From Verrucomicrobiales bacterium (GTDB taxonomy: Bacteria; Verrucomicrobiota; Verrucomicrobiia; Limisphaerales; JAYPXF01), in assembly GCA_002715965.1 (NCBI GenBank), contig PBAL01000009.1, positions 1 through 42,215 of the forward strand: a stretch of DNA of 42,215 bases, read 5' to 3'. The position numbers and the translations under genes were made by a program. The notes below the pieces were generated by a model. That model was not told the DNA's origin. It ran no database searches and saw only the letters and a program-made list of their open reading frames with translations. Shown piece after piece: positions 16,787 through 25,712 of the stretch; the first letter of the stretch is position 1, and every line of letters begins with the position of its first letter.

Positions 16787-18169
16787 ATGCTGAGTCTTGA
16801 CCACCACAGCCGACGTAATTTCCTCAAGGTTGGAACCTTGGGACTGGGCGGATTGTCGCTGACTGATTTGATGGCCCTGCGTTCCTTTGGTTCATCAGGC
16901 AACAGGCTGTTAAAGGATAAGTCCGTCATTTTCCTCTTCATGCACGGTGGACCGTCTCAGTTTGAGACCTTCGATCCGAAGATGGACATGCCTTCGGACA
17001 TCCGAAGCGCTACTGGTGAGATCCCAACGAGCATCCCCGGAATCACCTTTGGCTCCACGCTTCAGCGATTGTCGAAGCTTGCGGACAAGTTTTCGGTTGT
17101 TCGTTCTTTCTATACCGGCGATGGCCAACACGACATCAAGCCTATCATGTGCCGGCAGACCCTTGGCGCGAACATGGGTTCGCTGTACTCACGGATAGCG
17201 GGGCCGATTCGTCCCAGGTCGGCCATGCCTTCCAACGTCGCCCTTTATCCGCAGGCGGTGGATGAGAACACGATGCCCCCGATCCTGAACTTTGGGGATT
17301 TCAATTCGAGTGGTGACCTTGGTGTTGCCTATTCACCCTTCGTGCCCGGGGCCGGGTCCGGACTTCAGGCAGATATGAAGCTCAACCTGAAACCGGACCG
17401 GATCGATGATCGGAAGTCTCTGCTCGCCGGGATCGACGGCTGGCGCCGGATGATTGATACAGCCGGTGTGGTAGACGGCCTGAGCGAATTCCAGCAACAG
17501 GCATTCAGCACGCTACAGCGCGAGGTTCACCGGGCCTTTGATCTCTCGCACGAAGATCCTCGCCTCATCGCGAGATATGACACCGCGCCGTTGGTTCCGA
17601 AGAACTCGATCCGGAAAGTCTGGAAGAACCGCGAACGCTATGCCGACAACGCCGCCAGCCTGGGCAAGTTGATGCTGCTTGCGCGCAGGCTTTGCGAGCG
17701 GGACGTGGGCTTTGTGACGGTGACCACCAACTTTGTGTGGGACATGCACGCCGACCAGAACAATGCCACGATGCCGGAAGGAATGGGTTATGTCGGTCTG
17801 CCGTTTGATCATGCGATCTCCGCATTCATCGAGGATGTCGAATCGCGCGGTTTGCGAGACAAGATCCTGCTTGTCTGCTGCGGTGAAATGGGCCGGACCC
17901 CGCGCATCAATGCCCGTGGTGGGCGCGATCACTGGGGCGGGCTGGCTCCGTTGATGGTTTATGGTGGCGGCCTGAAGATGGGACGGGTGATTGGTCAATC
18001 CACTCGCGATGGGGGTGAGCCAGATTCGAATGGTTACAACATCAACAATCTGATGGCGACGATCATGCACACGCTTCTGGATGTCGGCGAAGTGAGGGTG
18101 GCCGACGGTTTGCCCCGCAAGCTGGTGGATGCCGTTGCCGGTGGGACACCGATCGATGAACTCATCTGA
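16787..18169 (+). CDS. DUF1501 family protein, Tat-exported
   Basis: A 460-residue protein beginning with a twin-arginine signal (SRRNFLKVGTLGLGGLSL). The mature part has the DUF1501 (PF07394) pattern: IFLFMHGGPSQFETFDPK near residue 48, a DGQHDIKPI segment, LVCCGEMGRTPRIN, and GGRDHWGGLAPLMVYGGGL near the C-terminus. DUF1501 has an alkaline-phosphatase/sulfatase-like fold and is abundant in Planctomycetes and Verrucomicrobia, usually beside cytochrome-type proteins, but its reaction is unknown. The downstream LamG-cytochrome gene begins about 50 bp after the stop, so the two may share a transcript. Confidence 0.9.
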   Translation: MLSLDHHSRRNFLKVGTLGLGGLSLTDLMALRSFGSSGNRLLKDKSVIFLFMHGGPSQFETFDPKMDMPSDIRSATGEIPTSIPGITFGSTLQRLSKLADKFSVVRSFYTGDGQHDIKPIMCRQTLGANMGSLYSRIAGPIRPRSAMPSNVALYPQAVDENTMPPILNFGDFNSSGDLGVAYSPFVPGAGSGLQADMKLNLKPDRIDDRKSLLAGIDGWRRMIDTAGVVDGLSEFQQQAFSTLQREVHRAFDLSHEDPRLIARYDTAPLVPKNSIRKVWKNRERYADNAASLGKLMLLARRLCERDVGFVTVTTNFVWDMHADQNNATMPEGMGYVGLPFDHAISAFIEDVESRGLRDKILLVCCGEMGRTPRINARGGRDHWGGLAPLMVYGGGLKMGRVIGQSTRDGGEPDSNGYNINNLMATIMHTLLDVGEVRVADGLPRKLVDAVAGGTPIDELI

Positions 18170-18220
18170 GGCAGTGAATTCCCGCGCCGAATTCGAGTCC
18201 GATACTCCTGATTTCCGGTG

Positions 18221-19324
18221 ATGAGATTGAGCCTTGCCATCCTGCTCCTGTTTGCCTTCTCCGTTTCGAGTTCCGCGGCATCTCGGGTTCGAGCCGGTCT
18301 TCAGGCGTTCTATGATTTCCAAAATGCTGATGGCCAGATGGTGAAAGACCGATCAGGATTTGGTGAACCGTTGGACTTGCGCATCGCTGACGCCAAGGCC
18401 GTACGTCGCAAGAAAGGGAGCCTGACGATTTTTGGCGATACCGTGATCCATTCTGATCGGTCGGCCAAGAAGATCTCCAAGGCGGTCAAACAATCGGGCG
18501 CGATCACGATTGAAGCGTGGATTACTCCGGCAAATCGCTCACAGGATGGACCCGCTCGAATGGTTACGCTTTCCCGGAACAGCAACGAACGAAACTTCAC
18601 CCTCGGGCAGGACGGCAGTCGGTATCAGGTTCGCTTTCGAACGCGCCAGACCAGCAACAACGGCATCCCCGAAACCGCATCAGACTCCCGCGTGGTGCAG
18701 AAGAAACTGCAGCACGTCGTTTACACCCGCGAGCGCTCGGGCCGAACAAAGATCTACATCGATTCCAAACAGGTGAAGCAAAGATACGTCGGCGCTCCGA
18801 ACTCAAACTGGAACGAATCTTACCGACTCGCGCTTGGCAACGAACTGAGTGGTGGTCGTCCCTGGCGCGGAACCTATCGTCTTGTGGCGATTTACAGCCG
18901 TGCGCTGTCGCCAAAAGAAATCAGTCAGAACTTCAGGGCCGGTGCCGGTGCGGGCATTGGTCGCACAATCGCCGAGAAACCGAAAAAGGCGCCGGGCGAG
19001 ATCCTGTTTGAGAACAAGATTGCGGCCATCCTCTCGCAACATTGCCTGGAATGCCACGACACAGCCACCAGCAAGGGAGACGTGGATTTGTCCCGCAAGA
19101 CAGCTGCGATTGACGGCGACCTGATTGCGCCCGGTAATTCCCGCAAAAGCCTGGTTTGGGAAACGGTTGCGTCCGATGACATGCCCGAGAAACGTCCGGC
19201 TCTTTCAGCGGAGGAAAAAGAACTGCTTAAGAAGTGGATCGATGCTGGAGCTCATTGGACGACTGAGGTGATCGACCCGTCGATCTATGAGCACAAGTCC
19301 GAGGCGATTCAGGTTTTTGTCTAG
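18221..19324 (+). CDS. fragment 1 of the broken cytochrome gene: signal peptide, LamG and PSCyt1 heme domain
   Basis: This 367-residue fragment starts at ATG 18221 (a GTG sits one codon earlier). It has a signal peptide ending SSSAAS, then a LamG/concanavalin-like domain (about 25-235; GLQAFYDFQNADG, ITIEAWI, LALGNELSGGRPWRGTYRLVAIYSRAL). This domain probably binds carbohydrate. The planctomycete cytochrome C domain follows, with CLECH at 275-279 and a possible axial Met in SDDMPEKRPAL. The fragment ends at TAG 19322-19324. If really expressed it would be a truncated secreted lectin-cytochrome. Its end does not match a family boundary. Confidence 0.7.
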   Translation: MRLSLAILLLFAFSVSSSAASRVRAGLQAFYDFQNADGQMVKDRSGFGEPLDLRIADAKAVRRKKGSLTIFGDTVIHSDRSAKKISKAVKQSGAITIEAWITPANRSQDGPARMVTLSRNSNERNFTLGQDGSRYQVRFRTRQTSNNGIPETASDSRVVQKKLQHVVYTRERSGRTKIYIDSKQVKQRYVGAPNSNWNESYRLALGNELSGGRPWRGTYRLVAIYSRALSPKEISQNFRAGAGAGIGRTIAEKPKKAPGEILFENKIAAILSQHCLECHDTATSKGDVDLSRKTAAIDGDLIAPGNSRKSLVWETVASDDMPEKRPALSAEEKELLKKWIDAGAHWTTEVIDPSIYEHKSEAIQVFV

Positions 19325-19345
19325 CGCCTCACCGTTTCCGAGTAT

Positions 19346-19879
19346 GTGGAGACGGTGAAGGCCACGTTCGGGATCGATATTGAGAAGGAAGCCAGGGAAA
19401 TCCTGCCGAAGGATTTGCGTGCCGACGGTTTCAGCAATACGGCCTATAACCTGAACATCGATTTCAAGCACGTGGAAGCTTACGCCAGGCTTGCAGAACT
19501 GATTGTGCAGCGTCTGGATGTTCCGAAGTTCACTGCTCGCTTCAATCGCAGTCGGAAGCTGATCGACAAGGACAATCGCGCGCTGATCAACGAGATGGGC
19601 AAGTGGATTTTGCGCGGCCCACTCGAAGAACACGAAACGGTCGCCTACCGCGGTATCGCCACAACCGTAATGTCCAGCAAGGGTTCGTTCACCGAAGCCA
19701 TGGGCCTGATCATCGAGGCGATGATTCAATCCCCCAGATTCATTTATCGCGTTGAGAAACAGCAGGGGGATGGGTTCGAACATCCGGTTGGTGAATACGA
19801 ATTGGCTTCACGAATGAGCTATATCATTTGGGGCGCCCCCCCCGGACAGAACCTTGCTGCAAGCCGCCGAGAACGGTGA
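19346..19879 (+). CDS. fragment 2 of the broken cytochrome gene: DUF1587, DUF1595 and start of DUF1592
   Basis: This piece continues in the same frame as fragment 1 after the TAG. Family similarity resumes directly at codon 19325 (RLTVSEYVETVKATFGID, DUF1587 type); the GTG at 19346 is only the first start codon available. GFSNTAYNL is the usual DUF1587 motif. SFTEAMGLIIEAMIQSPRFIYRVE and ELASRMSYIIWG open DUF1592. After WGAPP the frame runs into unrelated residues and stops at 19879 because of the C8 run. An independent gene is unlikely. Confidence 0.5.
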   Translation: METVKATFGIDIEKEAREILPKDLRADGFSNTAYNLNIDFKHVEAYARLAELIVQRLDVPKFTARFNRSRKLIDKDNRALINEMGKWILRGPLEEHETVAYRGIATTVMSSKGSFTEAMGLIIEAMIQSPRFIYRVEKQQGDGFEHPVGEYELASRMSYIIWGAPPGQNLAASRRER

Positions 19880-20822
19880 GCTTGCCGATCCTGACGGCGT
19901 CAAACGAGAGGCGGATCGAATGTTCCAAGATAGTCGTGCCGCGAAACGCGCCGAACAGTTTGTGTCAGAGTGGCTGAATCTCGGACGACTGGCGAACATG
20001 CAGCCGAATCCAACGAGATTCCCAAACTGGAGCCGTCAATTGGGGGATGACATGCGCCAAGAAACCCTGGCTTTCTTCAAGGACATCGCCTGGGAGCAAA
20101 AGCGCCCGCTTCACGATCTCCTGAACGCGCAGGTGACCTGGGTGACGCCCGGCTTGGCGAAGCACTACGGCATTCCCTCTCAGAGGGCGGGATTGAGTCG
20201 GGTCAGCGTTTCAAATGTTCCTGGACGTGGCGGACTCCTCACCCACGGAAGCATCCTGACGATTGGTGGTGATGAAGCGTCAATGGTTGCCCGGGGGTTG
20301 TTCGTGCTGCACGACCTGCTTCGGGGTGCCGTGAAGGATCCACCACCTTGCGTCGATACCACGCCCGTACCGACCAAGACCGGACTCACCCAACGCGGGA
20401 TCGCCGAACAACGAATCGCCAACGTGAATTGCGGGGGATGTCACAGCAAATTTGAGCCCCTGGCGTTTGGCTTGGAGAAGTTCGATGGGATTGGCGCGTA
20501 TCATGAGCGCGACGAACACGGGAACAAGTTGCGTGACGATGGAGGAATTCTCTTTCCCGGGACGGCCAACACGGTGCCGTATCAAAACTCTGCGGAATTG
20601 ATGAACCTGCTCGCGGGAAGCGATCGCGTTCGAGAGTGTCTTACGTGGAAGGTGACCCAGTTCGCCCTGGGCCGGCCGTTGAGCGCTCGCGATGCGCCGG
20701 AGGTCGCCCGGATTCACAAGCAGGCACAAGGACAGGGTGGGGCGTACACGAGTCTGATCACCGCGATTATTCTGAGCGACTTGGTCCAGTACACACGCAC
20801 GGAGGTTGCCGGCACGAACTGA
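19854..20822 (+). CDS. fragment 3 of the broken cytochrome gene: rest of DUF1592, DUF1588 and DUF1585
   Basis: This piece continues the protein after the C8 run. LQAAENGELADPDGVK and AEQFVSEWLNLGRL complete DUF1592. GRGGLLTHGSILTIGGDEAS and the heme motif CGGCH in NVNCGGCHSKFEPLAFGLE belong to DUF1588. AELMNLLAGSDRVRECLTWK and QFALGRPL close with DUF1585. The TTG at 19854 (ttgctgcaagcc) is merely the first possible start. There is no signal peptide, so alone it could not be exported and heme-loaded. The stop TGA at 20820-20822 lies 59 bp before the DUF1552 start. Confidence 0.6.
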   Translation: MLQAAENGELADPDGVKREADRMFQDSRAAKRAEQFVSEWLNLGRLANMQPNPTRFPNWSRQLGDDMRQETLAFFKDIAWEQKRPLHDLLNAQVTWVTPGLAKHYGIPSQRAGLSRVSVSNVPGRGGLLTHGSILTIGGDEASMVARGLFVLHDLLRGAVKDPPPCVDTTPVPTKTGLTQRGIAEQRIANVNCGGCHSKFEPLAFGLEKFDGIGAYHERDEHGNKLRDDGGILFPGTANTVPYQNSAELMNLLAGSDRVRECLTWKVTQFALGRPLSARDAPEVARIHKQAQGQGGAYTSLITAIILSDLVQYTRTEVAGTN

Positions 20823-20881
20823 AGGCCTTGCAAGCCAATCACAGCTGTGAAAATCTTAATGATAGAAAGCGAAGAACGAAC

Positions 20882-22303
20882 ATGATTTTGGATTCCAAGA
20901 AATCGATTCGGCTGAACCGTCGCACGATGCTCAAGGGACTGGGTGGCGCCGTCGTAGGCCTTCCCCTGCTTGAGGAGATGGTCGCTCCGGCGATGGCTGC
21001 CAAGGCGGACGAAGTTCCCGTTCGCGCATTCAATGTCTTCTTCGGGCTTGGTATTCCCGCCCCCCTGCAGGCCGAAGGCTTCTCCGATGTGCTGCGCCCG
21101 CTCGAGCCGCTTAAGGACAAACTCCTCATCATGCGCAACGTCGATCACGTGCGCGCGGATGAGAAGGGAATCAACGCGCATTTCGACGGGGCATCAGCGT
21201 CATTCACCGCGGAAGGTCCGGATGGAGAAGCCAAGTCCGGCGGTCCTTCCATCGACCAGATGGTGCGCCATGCTCACTATGCAAAAGGCCTGCCTTCCGG
21301 AATGGTACCCACGCTGGTGGCTGGGACGTTCTTTCGCCGGAGCCGGGTCAGCCGCTATGTGCACAGCTACAATCTCGACGGGACGGTCGCTGGGTCCATG
21401 CAGGAACGGCCTCGTGATGTATTCGAGCGCGTATTTGGAACGATCGATACCGGTAAGAATCCACGTCGCAGCAGACTGAAGCGCAGCGTTCTGGATACGA
21501 TGGTCGATCAGTATCGTCACTTCACCGGGGCAAATTCCCCTCTGGGTTCCGCTTCCAAGGCGCGTGTGAAAGATCACCTGGATCGCATCCGCGAATACGA
21601 GCAGCGTGCTTATGGCATGAGCGAATTGAAAGCCGGTGCGCCAGCAATGCCTCCGCGTTCCGAGTTGCTGCATGGCGGCCCCGCTGATCCGGGCGGAGAA
21701 GGCATTGATATGGACCTCGATGACCTGACCAAGGAATGGCGCCTGCTCGCGGATCTCTACGCATTGGCGATCGAAATGGATCGCGTGCGATTCGGTGCAT
21801 TGACCTTCCTGGCCGCCGGGGAACGACTGCGAATCACTGGTGACTACAAACTCAATGGTGAACTGATCTACTCCTTCAACGACGCGAAAGATCAGAATGC
21901 GACCGGCTCAAAAGGATGCAGCCATGAGTGGTGGCACAAATTCGGCGAGAAAAAGAAGAACACCCAGTTGCGTGCCCATGCGCAGATGAAACTCCGCGAA
22001 ATTGCCCACTTCCTCAACCGATTGGATCAGAGCAAGGAAGCCAACGGTCGCAGCATCTTGGAAAATTCAATGATCACCGTCTCCACTGAATCCGGTGACG
22101 GTCGGCATTCCGACGTGAAACGGGAACTGTCTGGCGTATTCCACTGCATCACCGGCGCGAACGGTCGTTTCAAGACCGGTCAGATCATGGATGTGAAGTC
22201 CGAGGGCATCGACGTTTACAACACGATGCTCAGCGCCATGAATGCGAAGCACATCGGTCCGGCAAAGCGGGAACATCGGTCTGTCGATAAGATCCGGGCC
22301 TGA
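20882..22303 (+). CDS. DUF1552 family protein, Tat-exported
   Basis: From ATG 20882 the protein has 473 residues with a twin-arginine signal (LNRRTMLKGLGGAVVGLPLL). Typical DUF1552 (PF07586) features follow: a stretch like FFGLGIPAPLQ early on, SIDQMVR, and ENSMITVSTESGDGRHSD near the C-terminus. DUF1552 is of unknown function and in PVC genomes is usually encoded next to a DUF1587/1592/1588/1585 cytochrome protein, as here. A periplasmic complex of the two is inferred from that pairing. The frame runs on upstream to 20636, but that part overlaps the cytochrome gene and has no signal peptide. Confidence 0.9.
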   Translation: MILDSKKSIRLNRRTMLKGLGGAVVGLPLLEEMVAPAMAAKADEVPVRAFNVFFGLGIPAPLQAEGFSDVLRPLEPLKDKLLIMRNVDHVRADEKGINAHFDGASASFTAEGPDGEAKSGGPSIDQMVRHAHYAKGLPSGMVPTLVAGTFFRRSRVSRYVHSYNLDGTVAGSMQERPRDVFERVFGTIDTGKNPRRSRLKRSVLDTMVDQYRHFTGANSPLGSASKARVKDHLDRIREYEQRAYGMSELKAGAPAMPPRSELLHGGPADPGGEGIDMDLDDLTKEWRLLADLYALAIEMDRVRFGALTFLAAGERLRITGDYKLNGELIYSFNDAKDQNATGSKGCSHEWWHKFGEKKKNTQLRAHAQMKLREIAHFLNRLDQSKEANGRSILENSMITVSTESGDGRHSDVKRELSGVFHCITGANGRFKTGQIMDVKSEGIDVYNTMLSAMNAKHIGPAKREHRSVDKIRA

Positions 22304-22330
22304 CATTCGGTAGCACAGCCTCTTCGATCT

Positions 22331-22777
22331 ATGGATTGGGTCCAGCTTCACCTCGCGCTGAATCACGTTCCCGTCATTGGTTCGCTTTTCGTCGGGTTGC
22401 TCCTTCTGCACGGAATGCTCAAGAAGAGCGACGAAGTGATCCGGCTCAGTTTGTGGTGGTTGGTGGTCCTGATGTTGGTATCGATTCCCATCAAGTTCAC
22501 CGGCGATTTTGCCAATGACGCGATGGGTGAAGGAATAGAAGCGGAATTGGTGACCGCTCACGAGAAAGCTGCTGATCAGGCCACAACTGCCATCTTCCTG
22601 GCGGGAATTGCGGCTGGTGTCGCCTTGTTCAAGGGCAGGGGAGGAAAACCGATTCCTCACTGGGGACCGATCGCCTCGTTGATCCTCATCCTGATCTCCT
22701 TCGCGATGATGGCGCGGACTGCGAACCTGGGAGGCCAGATCAAACACCCGGAGATCCGGGCCAATCAGTCGGCGTAG
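22331..22777 (+). CDS. four-helix membrane protein, DUF2231-like
   Basis: This 148-residue protein has four hydrophobic segments (about 13-28, 36-52, 83-98 and 110-126). It opens [20 protein letters not shown], recalling the LHPALVHFPI start of DUF2231 proteins, where the histidines may bind heme. It ends in a soluble [11 protein letters not shown] tail of the kind seen in such small cytochrome-associated membrane proteins. It starts 27 bp after the DUF1552 stop in the same direction, so it may be the membrane partner of that secreted redox locus (inference). Its 3' end overlaps the convergent thymidine kinase gene by 13 bp. Confidence 0.65.
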   Translation: MDWVQLHLALNHVPVIGSLFVGLLLLHGMLKKSDEVIRLSLWWLVVLMLVSIPIKFTGDFANDAMGEGIEAELVTAHEKAADQATTAIFLAGIAAGVALFKGRGGKPIPHWGPIASLILILISFAMMARTANLGGQIKHPEIRANQSA

Positions 22778-23349
22778 GCCTTTCCTTCCTTGAAATGCTG
22801 ACGGCAGACGGACATGTACCGTTCGTTCCCGCCGATCTCGATCTGCTCCCCTTCGCGCACGGGAGTTCCATCGGCTCCCACACGGAGCACCATCGTGGCC
22901 TTGCGCCCGCAGTGACAGATCGTCTTGATCTCGACGAAGTTGTCCGCAAACGCAAACAGCGCCTCGCTGCCAGGAAACAGCTTCCCCTGAAAATCCGTGC
23001 GCAATCCGTATGCGAGCACCGGGATGTTCAAGTCATCGCAAACGTCAGTCAATTGCCGCACCTGGTCTTCACTCAGGAACTGCGCCTCGTCCACCAACAC
23101 ACAGGCGATCTCATACTTCGTCCGGATGGACTGCGTAATCTCCAGCAGATTATCCTCGCGCTCAAATTTCACGGCCTCGGCGTCCAGTCCAATCCGGGAG
23201 CTGACCTTGGTGATGTGATCGCGGTCGTCGAGTGCAGGCTTGAGCACCAACGTGTTCATGCCCCGTTCCTTGTAATTGTAGCTGGACTGGAGCAGTACCG
23301 TCGACTTGCCGGCGTTCATTGCCGAATAATAGAAGTAGAACTGCGCCAT
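22765..23349 (-). CDS. tdk: thymidine kinase (type II)
   Basis: From the ATG at 23349 the protein has 194 residues, normal for bacterial type II thymidine kinases. The P-loop is SAMNAGKST. The DNA-precursor salvage fold continues with LVDEAQFL (catalytic Glu) and the lasso region after [12 protein letters not shown]. Zinc-binding cysteines appear in ICHCGRKA and SVCRQHF. It phosphorylates thymidine with ATP in the cytoplasm. A TTG two codons upstream is an alternative start. It lies about 90 bp downstream of lpxA on the same strand, with no functional link expected. Confidence 0.95.
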   Translation of the reverse strand: MAQFYFYYSAMNAGKSTVLLQSSYNYKERGMNTLVLKPALDDRDHITKVSSRIGLDAEAVKFEREDNLLEITQSIRTKYEIACVLVDEAQFLSEDQVRQLTDVCDDLNIPVLAYGLRTDFQGKLFPGSEALFAFADNFVEIKTICHCGRKATMVLRVGADGTPVREGEQIEIGGNERYMSVCRQHFKEGKAYAD

Positions 23350-23442
23350 GCCCAAATGTGCGCAGCGGGACGGGGTGGGGTAAAGGGGAAGTTGTTCAGC
23401 GAATGCCCATGTCAGTCCGATCAGTCGGATTCGACGGATAAG

Positions 23443-24222
23443 CTATTTGCCAATTCCTCGCTCGCTGTTCCGCACGAAGGCAATGACATGAGCGACCTCC
23501 GGGAGTTTTTCCACTTCCGATTCGATCCGCTCGAGGGCGTTGGAAATGGTTAGCTTTTCCCGAAAAAGCAGTTTGAAGGCCTGTTTGAGGGCGGCTTGGG
23601 ATTCGTCGGAGATGCCATTGCGACGAAGGCCTTCCTTGTTCAAGGTCTTGGTGGAGGCTGGGTTGCCGTCGGCGAGCATGTAGGGCGGCACATCTTGAAC
23701 GACCTTGGAGCAGCCGCCGATAATGGCCATGGTGCCGATGCGGCAGAATTGATGCACGGCCGCCAGTCCGCCGATGATGGCGCGGTCTTCCACGGTAACG
23801 TGGCCGGCGAGGGTGCCGACATTGGACATGATGATGTGATTGCCGAGTTGGCAATCATGCGCAATGTGGCAGTAGGCGAGGATGTTGTTGTTGGAGCCGA
23901 TGACGGTTGCGTCACCGTCGCTGGTGGCGCTGTGAACCGTGACGTTTTCACGGAAGGTGTTGTTGTCGCCGATGCGGGTATGGGTGGTGCCACCTTTCCA
24001 TTTCAAGTCCTGGGTCTTCAGTCCGATCGCGGCAAACGGGAAGAATTCGTTGCGGGCGCCAAGTTGAGTATGGCCGTCGACGACTACGTGGGAGTGCAAG
24101 TTGCATTCGTCACCGAGTTGAACATGTTCGCCGATGACGCAATAGGGACCGATCTGGCAGCCGGTTCCGAGTTGCGCTTTTTCGTGGACGACGGCGGAGG
24201 GATGAATGCTGGTCTCGCTCAT
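23443..24222 (-). CDS. lpxA: acyl-ACP--UDP-N-acetylglucosamine O-acyltransferase (LpxA)
   Basis: The protein from ATG 24222 has 259 residues and is a left-handed beta-helix of hexapeptide repeats (HPSAVV, GTGCQIGPYCVIG). The catalytic His122 lies in AYCHIAHDCQLGNH, and the family motif VHQFCRIGTMAIIGG follows. It transfers a hydroxyacyl chain to UDP-GlcNAc in the first step of lipid A synthesis in the cytoplasm. Its start ATG shares one base with the TGA of lpxC-fabZ (TGATG), so the two are co-translated. The frame is open upstream, but that portion is inside lpxC-fabZ. Confidence 0.95.
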   Translation of the reverse strand: MSETSIHPSAVVHEKAQLGTGCQIGPYCVIGEHVQLGDECNLHSHVVVDGHTQLGARNEFFPFAAIGLKTQDLKWKGGTTHTRIGDNNTFRENVTVHSATSDGDATVIGSNNNILAYCHIAHDCQLGNHIIMSNVGTLAGHVTVEDRAIIGGLAAVHQFCRIGTMAIIGGCSKVVQDVPPYMLADGNPASTKTLNKEGLRRNGISDESQAALKQAFKLLFREKLTISNALERIESEVEKLPEVAHVIAFVRNSERGIGK

Positions 24223-25598
24223 CAACGATCGATCAGCATGAAGGTCACGTCTGCCTGGCTGACTTCCTCGCCATCGACGGAGCAAATGCCCTTGGCCTTG
24301 CCAATGCCGCGTCGGTTCTTGAGGAGTTCGACGTCGATCTGCAGCACGGCGCCCGGGAGAACGGGTTTGCGCCATTTCACTTTTTCGGCGGACATGAAGT
24401 AGGCCAGTTTGCCGAAGTTTTCGGCCTGCTTGAGCATGAGGATTCCGGCGACCTGGGCAATGGCTTCGAGCTGAAGCACGCCCGGCATGATCGGGTGTTC
24501 GGGAAAGTGTCCCTGGAAGAAGGGCTCGTTGATCGTCACCATCTTTTGGGCGGTGATCTTGTTGCCGTCGATCCGCGTCACCTTGTCCACCATCAGGAAA
24601 GGGTAGCGGTGGGGCAGGATCTTCATGATCTGCTCGATGTCGAGGGTCATGCCATCCTGAATCAGGCCTTCCTCCGGCGGCTTTTCAGGCTCAGGAGTCT
24701 TGGCGGCTTTGGGCTTTGGCTTCGAGGCAGGGGGAGGGGAGAACGTGTTCACTTTCTCTTGGGGTTTGCGCATTAGGGCCGATAGCCGGCGCGTTAATTC
24801 GGCATTGGCCGAGTGACTGGGACGCACAGCTGAGATGTGTGCGAGCAATGGTTTTCCGAGCAGGGCAATGTCGCCGAGGATGTCCAACATCTTATGCCGG
24901 ACAAACTCTTCGTTATAGCGCAGGGGTTCGTTGGTGAGAATGGCATCATCGCGGATAACGACCGCGTTTTCGAGGCTGCCTCCACGGATCAATCCGTTCG
25001 TGTAGAGGTGCTCAATTTCTTCGAAGAAGCAGAAGGTACGAGCGTGTGCCAATTCATTCGCCCAGCTGTCCGGGCTGATTTCGACTTCAAAGAATTCAGT
25101 CATGCGGCCGGAACCTCCCGCGCTGGTGCAGGTGATCTTGAGCTTGTCGTGTGGGAACACGCTCATTGACGTTTCGCCGGATTGAAATTCAAAGGGTTCG
25201 GCGACCTTGAAGTACTCACGCTGCTCGGCCTGGGCTTCCAATCCGGCCTCCTCAATCATCTTCAGATACTGTCGGGAGGAACCGTCTGCGATCGGTGGTT
25301 CGTTGGAGTCGAGTTCCACGATGGCGTTGTCGACTCCGCATCCATGAAACGTGGCCATGATGTGTTCCACGGTATGAAGCCGAATGTTGCCCTTGCCCAG
25401 AGTCGTGGAACGATTGGTGTCGACAATGTTGTCAACGATCGCGGGAATATCGGGCTTGCCGTCGAGATCGACGCGCCGAAAGCAGACGCCGGTGTTCTTG
25501 GGGGCAGGCAGAAAGGTCATGTTCACCGGGTTGCCGCTGTGAAGGCCGATTCCGGTGAAGGATACCGCTTGTTTCAAGGTTTGCTGCTGCTGCCGCAC
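24222..25598 (-). CDS. lpxC/fabZ: bifunctional LpxC deacetylase / FabZ dehydratase fusion
   Basis: The 458-residue protein joins two enzymes. Residues 1-278 are LpxC (UDP-3-O-acyl-GlcNAc deacetylase), with zinc ligands His79 (HTVEH), His235 and Asp239 (RHKMLDILGD) and His262 in PSHSANAEL. Residues about 285-310 are a Pro/Lys-rich linker. Residues 317-458 are FabZ (3-hydroxyacyl-ACP dehydratase), with LPHRYPFLMVDK, His364 in GHFPEHP and Glu378 in LQLEAIAQ. The fusion is well known in Bacteroidota and also occurs elsewhere. It links lipid A synthesis with fatty acid elongation, which compete for hydroxyacyl-ACP. It forms an operon with lpxA and is divergent from the DPP-IV gene. Confidence 0.95.
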   Translation of the reverse strand: MRQQQQTLKQAVSFTGIGLHSGNPVNMTFLPAPKNTGVCFRRVDLDGKPDIPAIVDNIVDTNRSTTLGKGNIRLHTVEHIMATFHGCGVDNAIVELDSNEPPIADGSSRQYLKMIEEAGLEAQAEQREYFKVAEPFEFQSGETSMSVFPHDKLKITCTSAGGSGRMTEFFEVEISPDSWANELAHARTFCFFEEIEHLYTNGLIRGGSLENAVVIRDDAILTNEPLRYNEEFVRHKMLDILGDIALLGKPLLAHISAVRPSHSANAELTRRLSALMRKPQEKVNTFSPPPASKPKPKAAKTPEPEKPPEEGLIQDGMTLDIEQIMKILPHRYPFLMVDKVTRIDGNKITAQKMVTINEPFFQGHFPEHPIMPGVLQLEAIAQVAGILMLKQAENFGKLAYFMSAEKVKWRKPVLPGAVLQIDVELLKNRRGIGKAKGICSVDGEEVSQADVTFMLIDR

Positions 25599-25712
25599 GG
25601 GCGCAGATTAAAACGATGGCGGGATTGTCACGCAACGGAATTCGGGAGATGGACCGATTTTCACAGACGGAGCGGTTGTGGATGTGAGCCGCTTCACCTA
25701 CGCTCCCGAGTT

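Larger units (their letters stand above)
18221..20822 (+). pseudogene. LamG/planctomycete-cytochrome/DUF1587-1592-1588-1585 gene broken by a TAG and a frameshift
   Basis: Three successive open frames read as one PVC-type cytochrome protein of about 866 residues. The order is signal peptide, LamG lectin domain, PSCyt1 heme domain (CLECH), DUF1587, DUF1595, DUF1592, DUF1588 (CGGCH) and DUF1585. The first break is an in-frame TAG at 19322-19324, where VFV is followed in the same frame by RLTVSEYVETV; Gln (CAG) would be one base away. The second is a run of eight C at 19836-19843, where dropping one C restores WGAPPDRTLLQAAENGEL. The domain order is complete, so the gene is either freshly inactivated or the sequence has errors here. 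It is normally paired with a DUF1552 gene, which follows at once. Confidence 0.8.
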
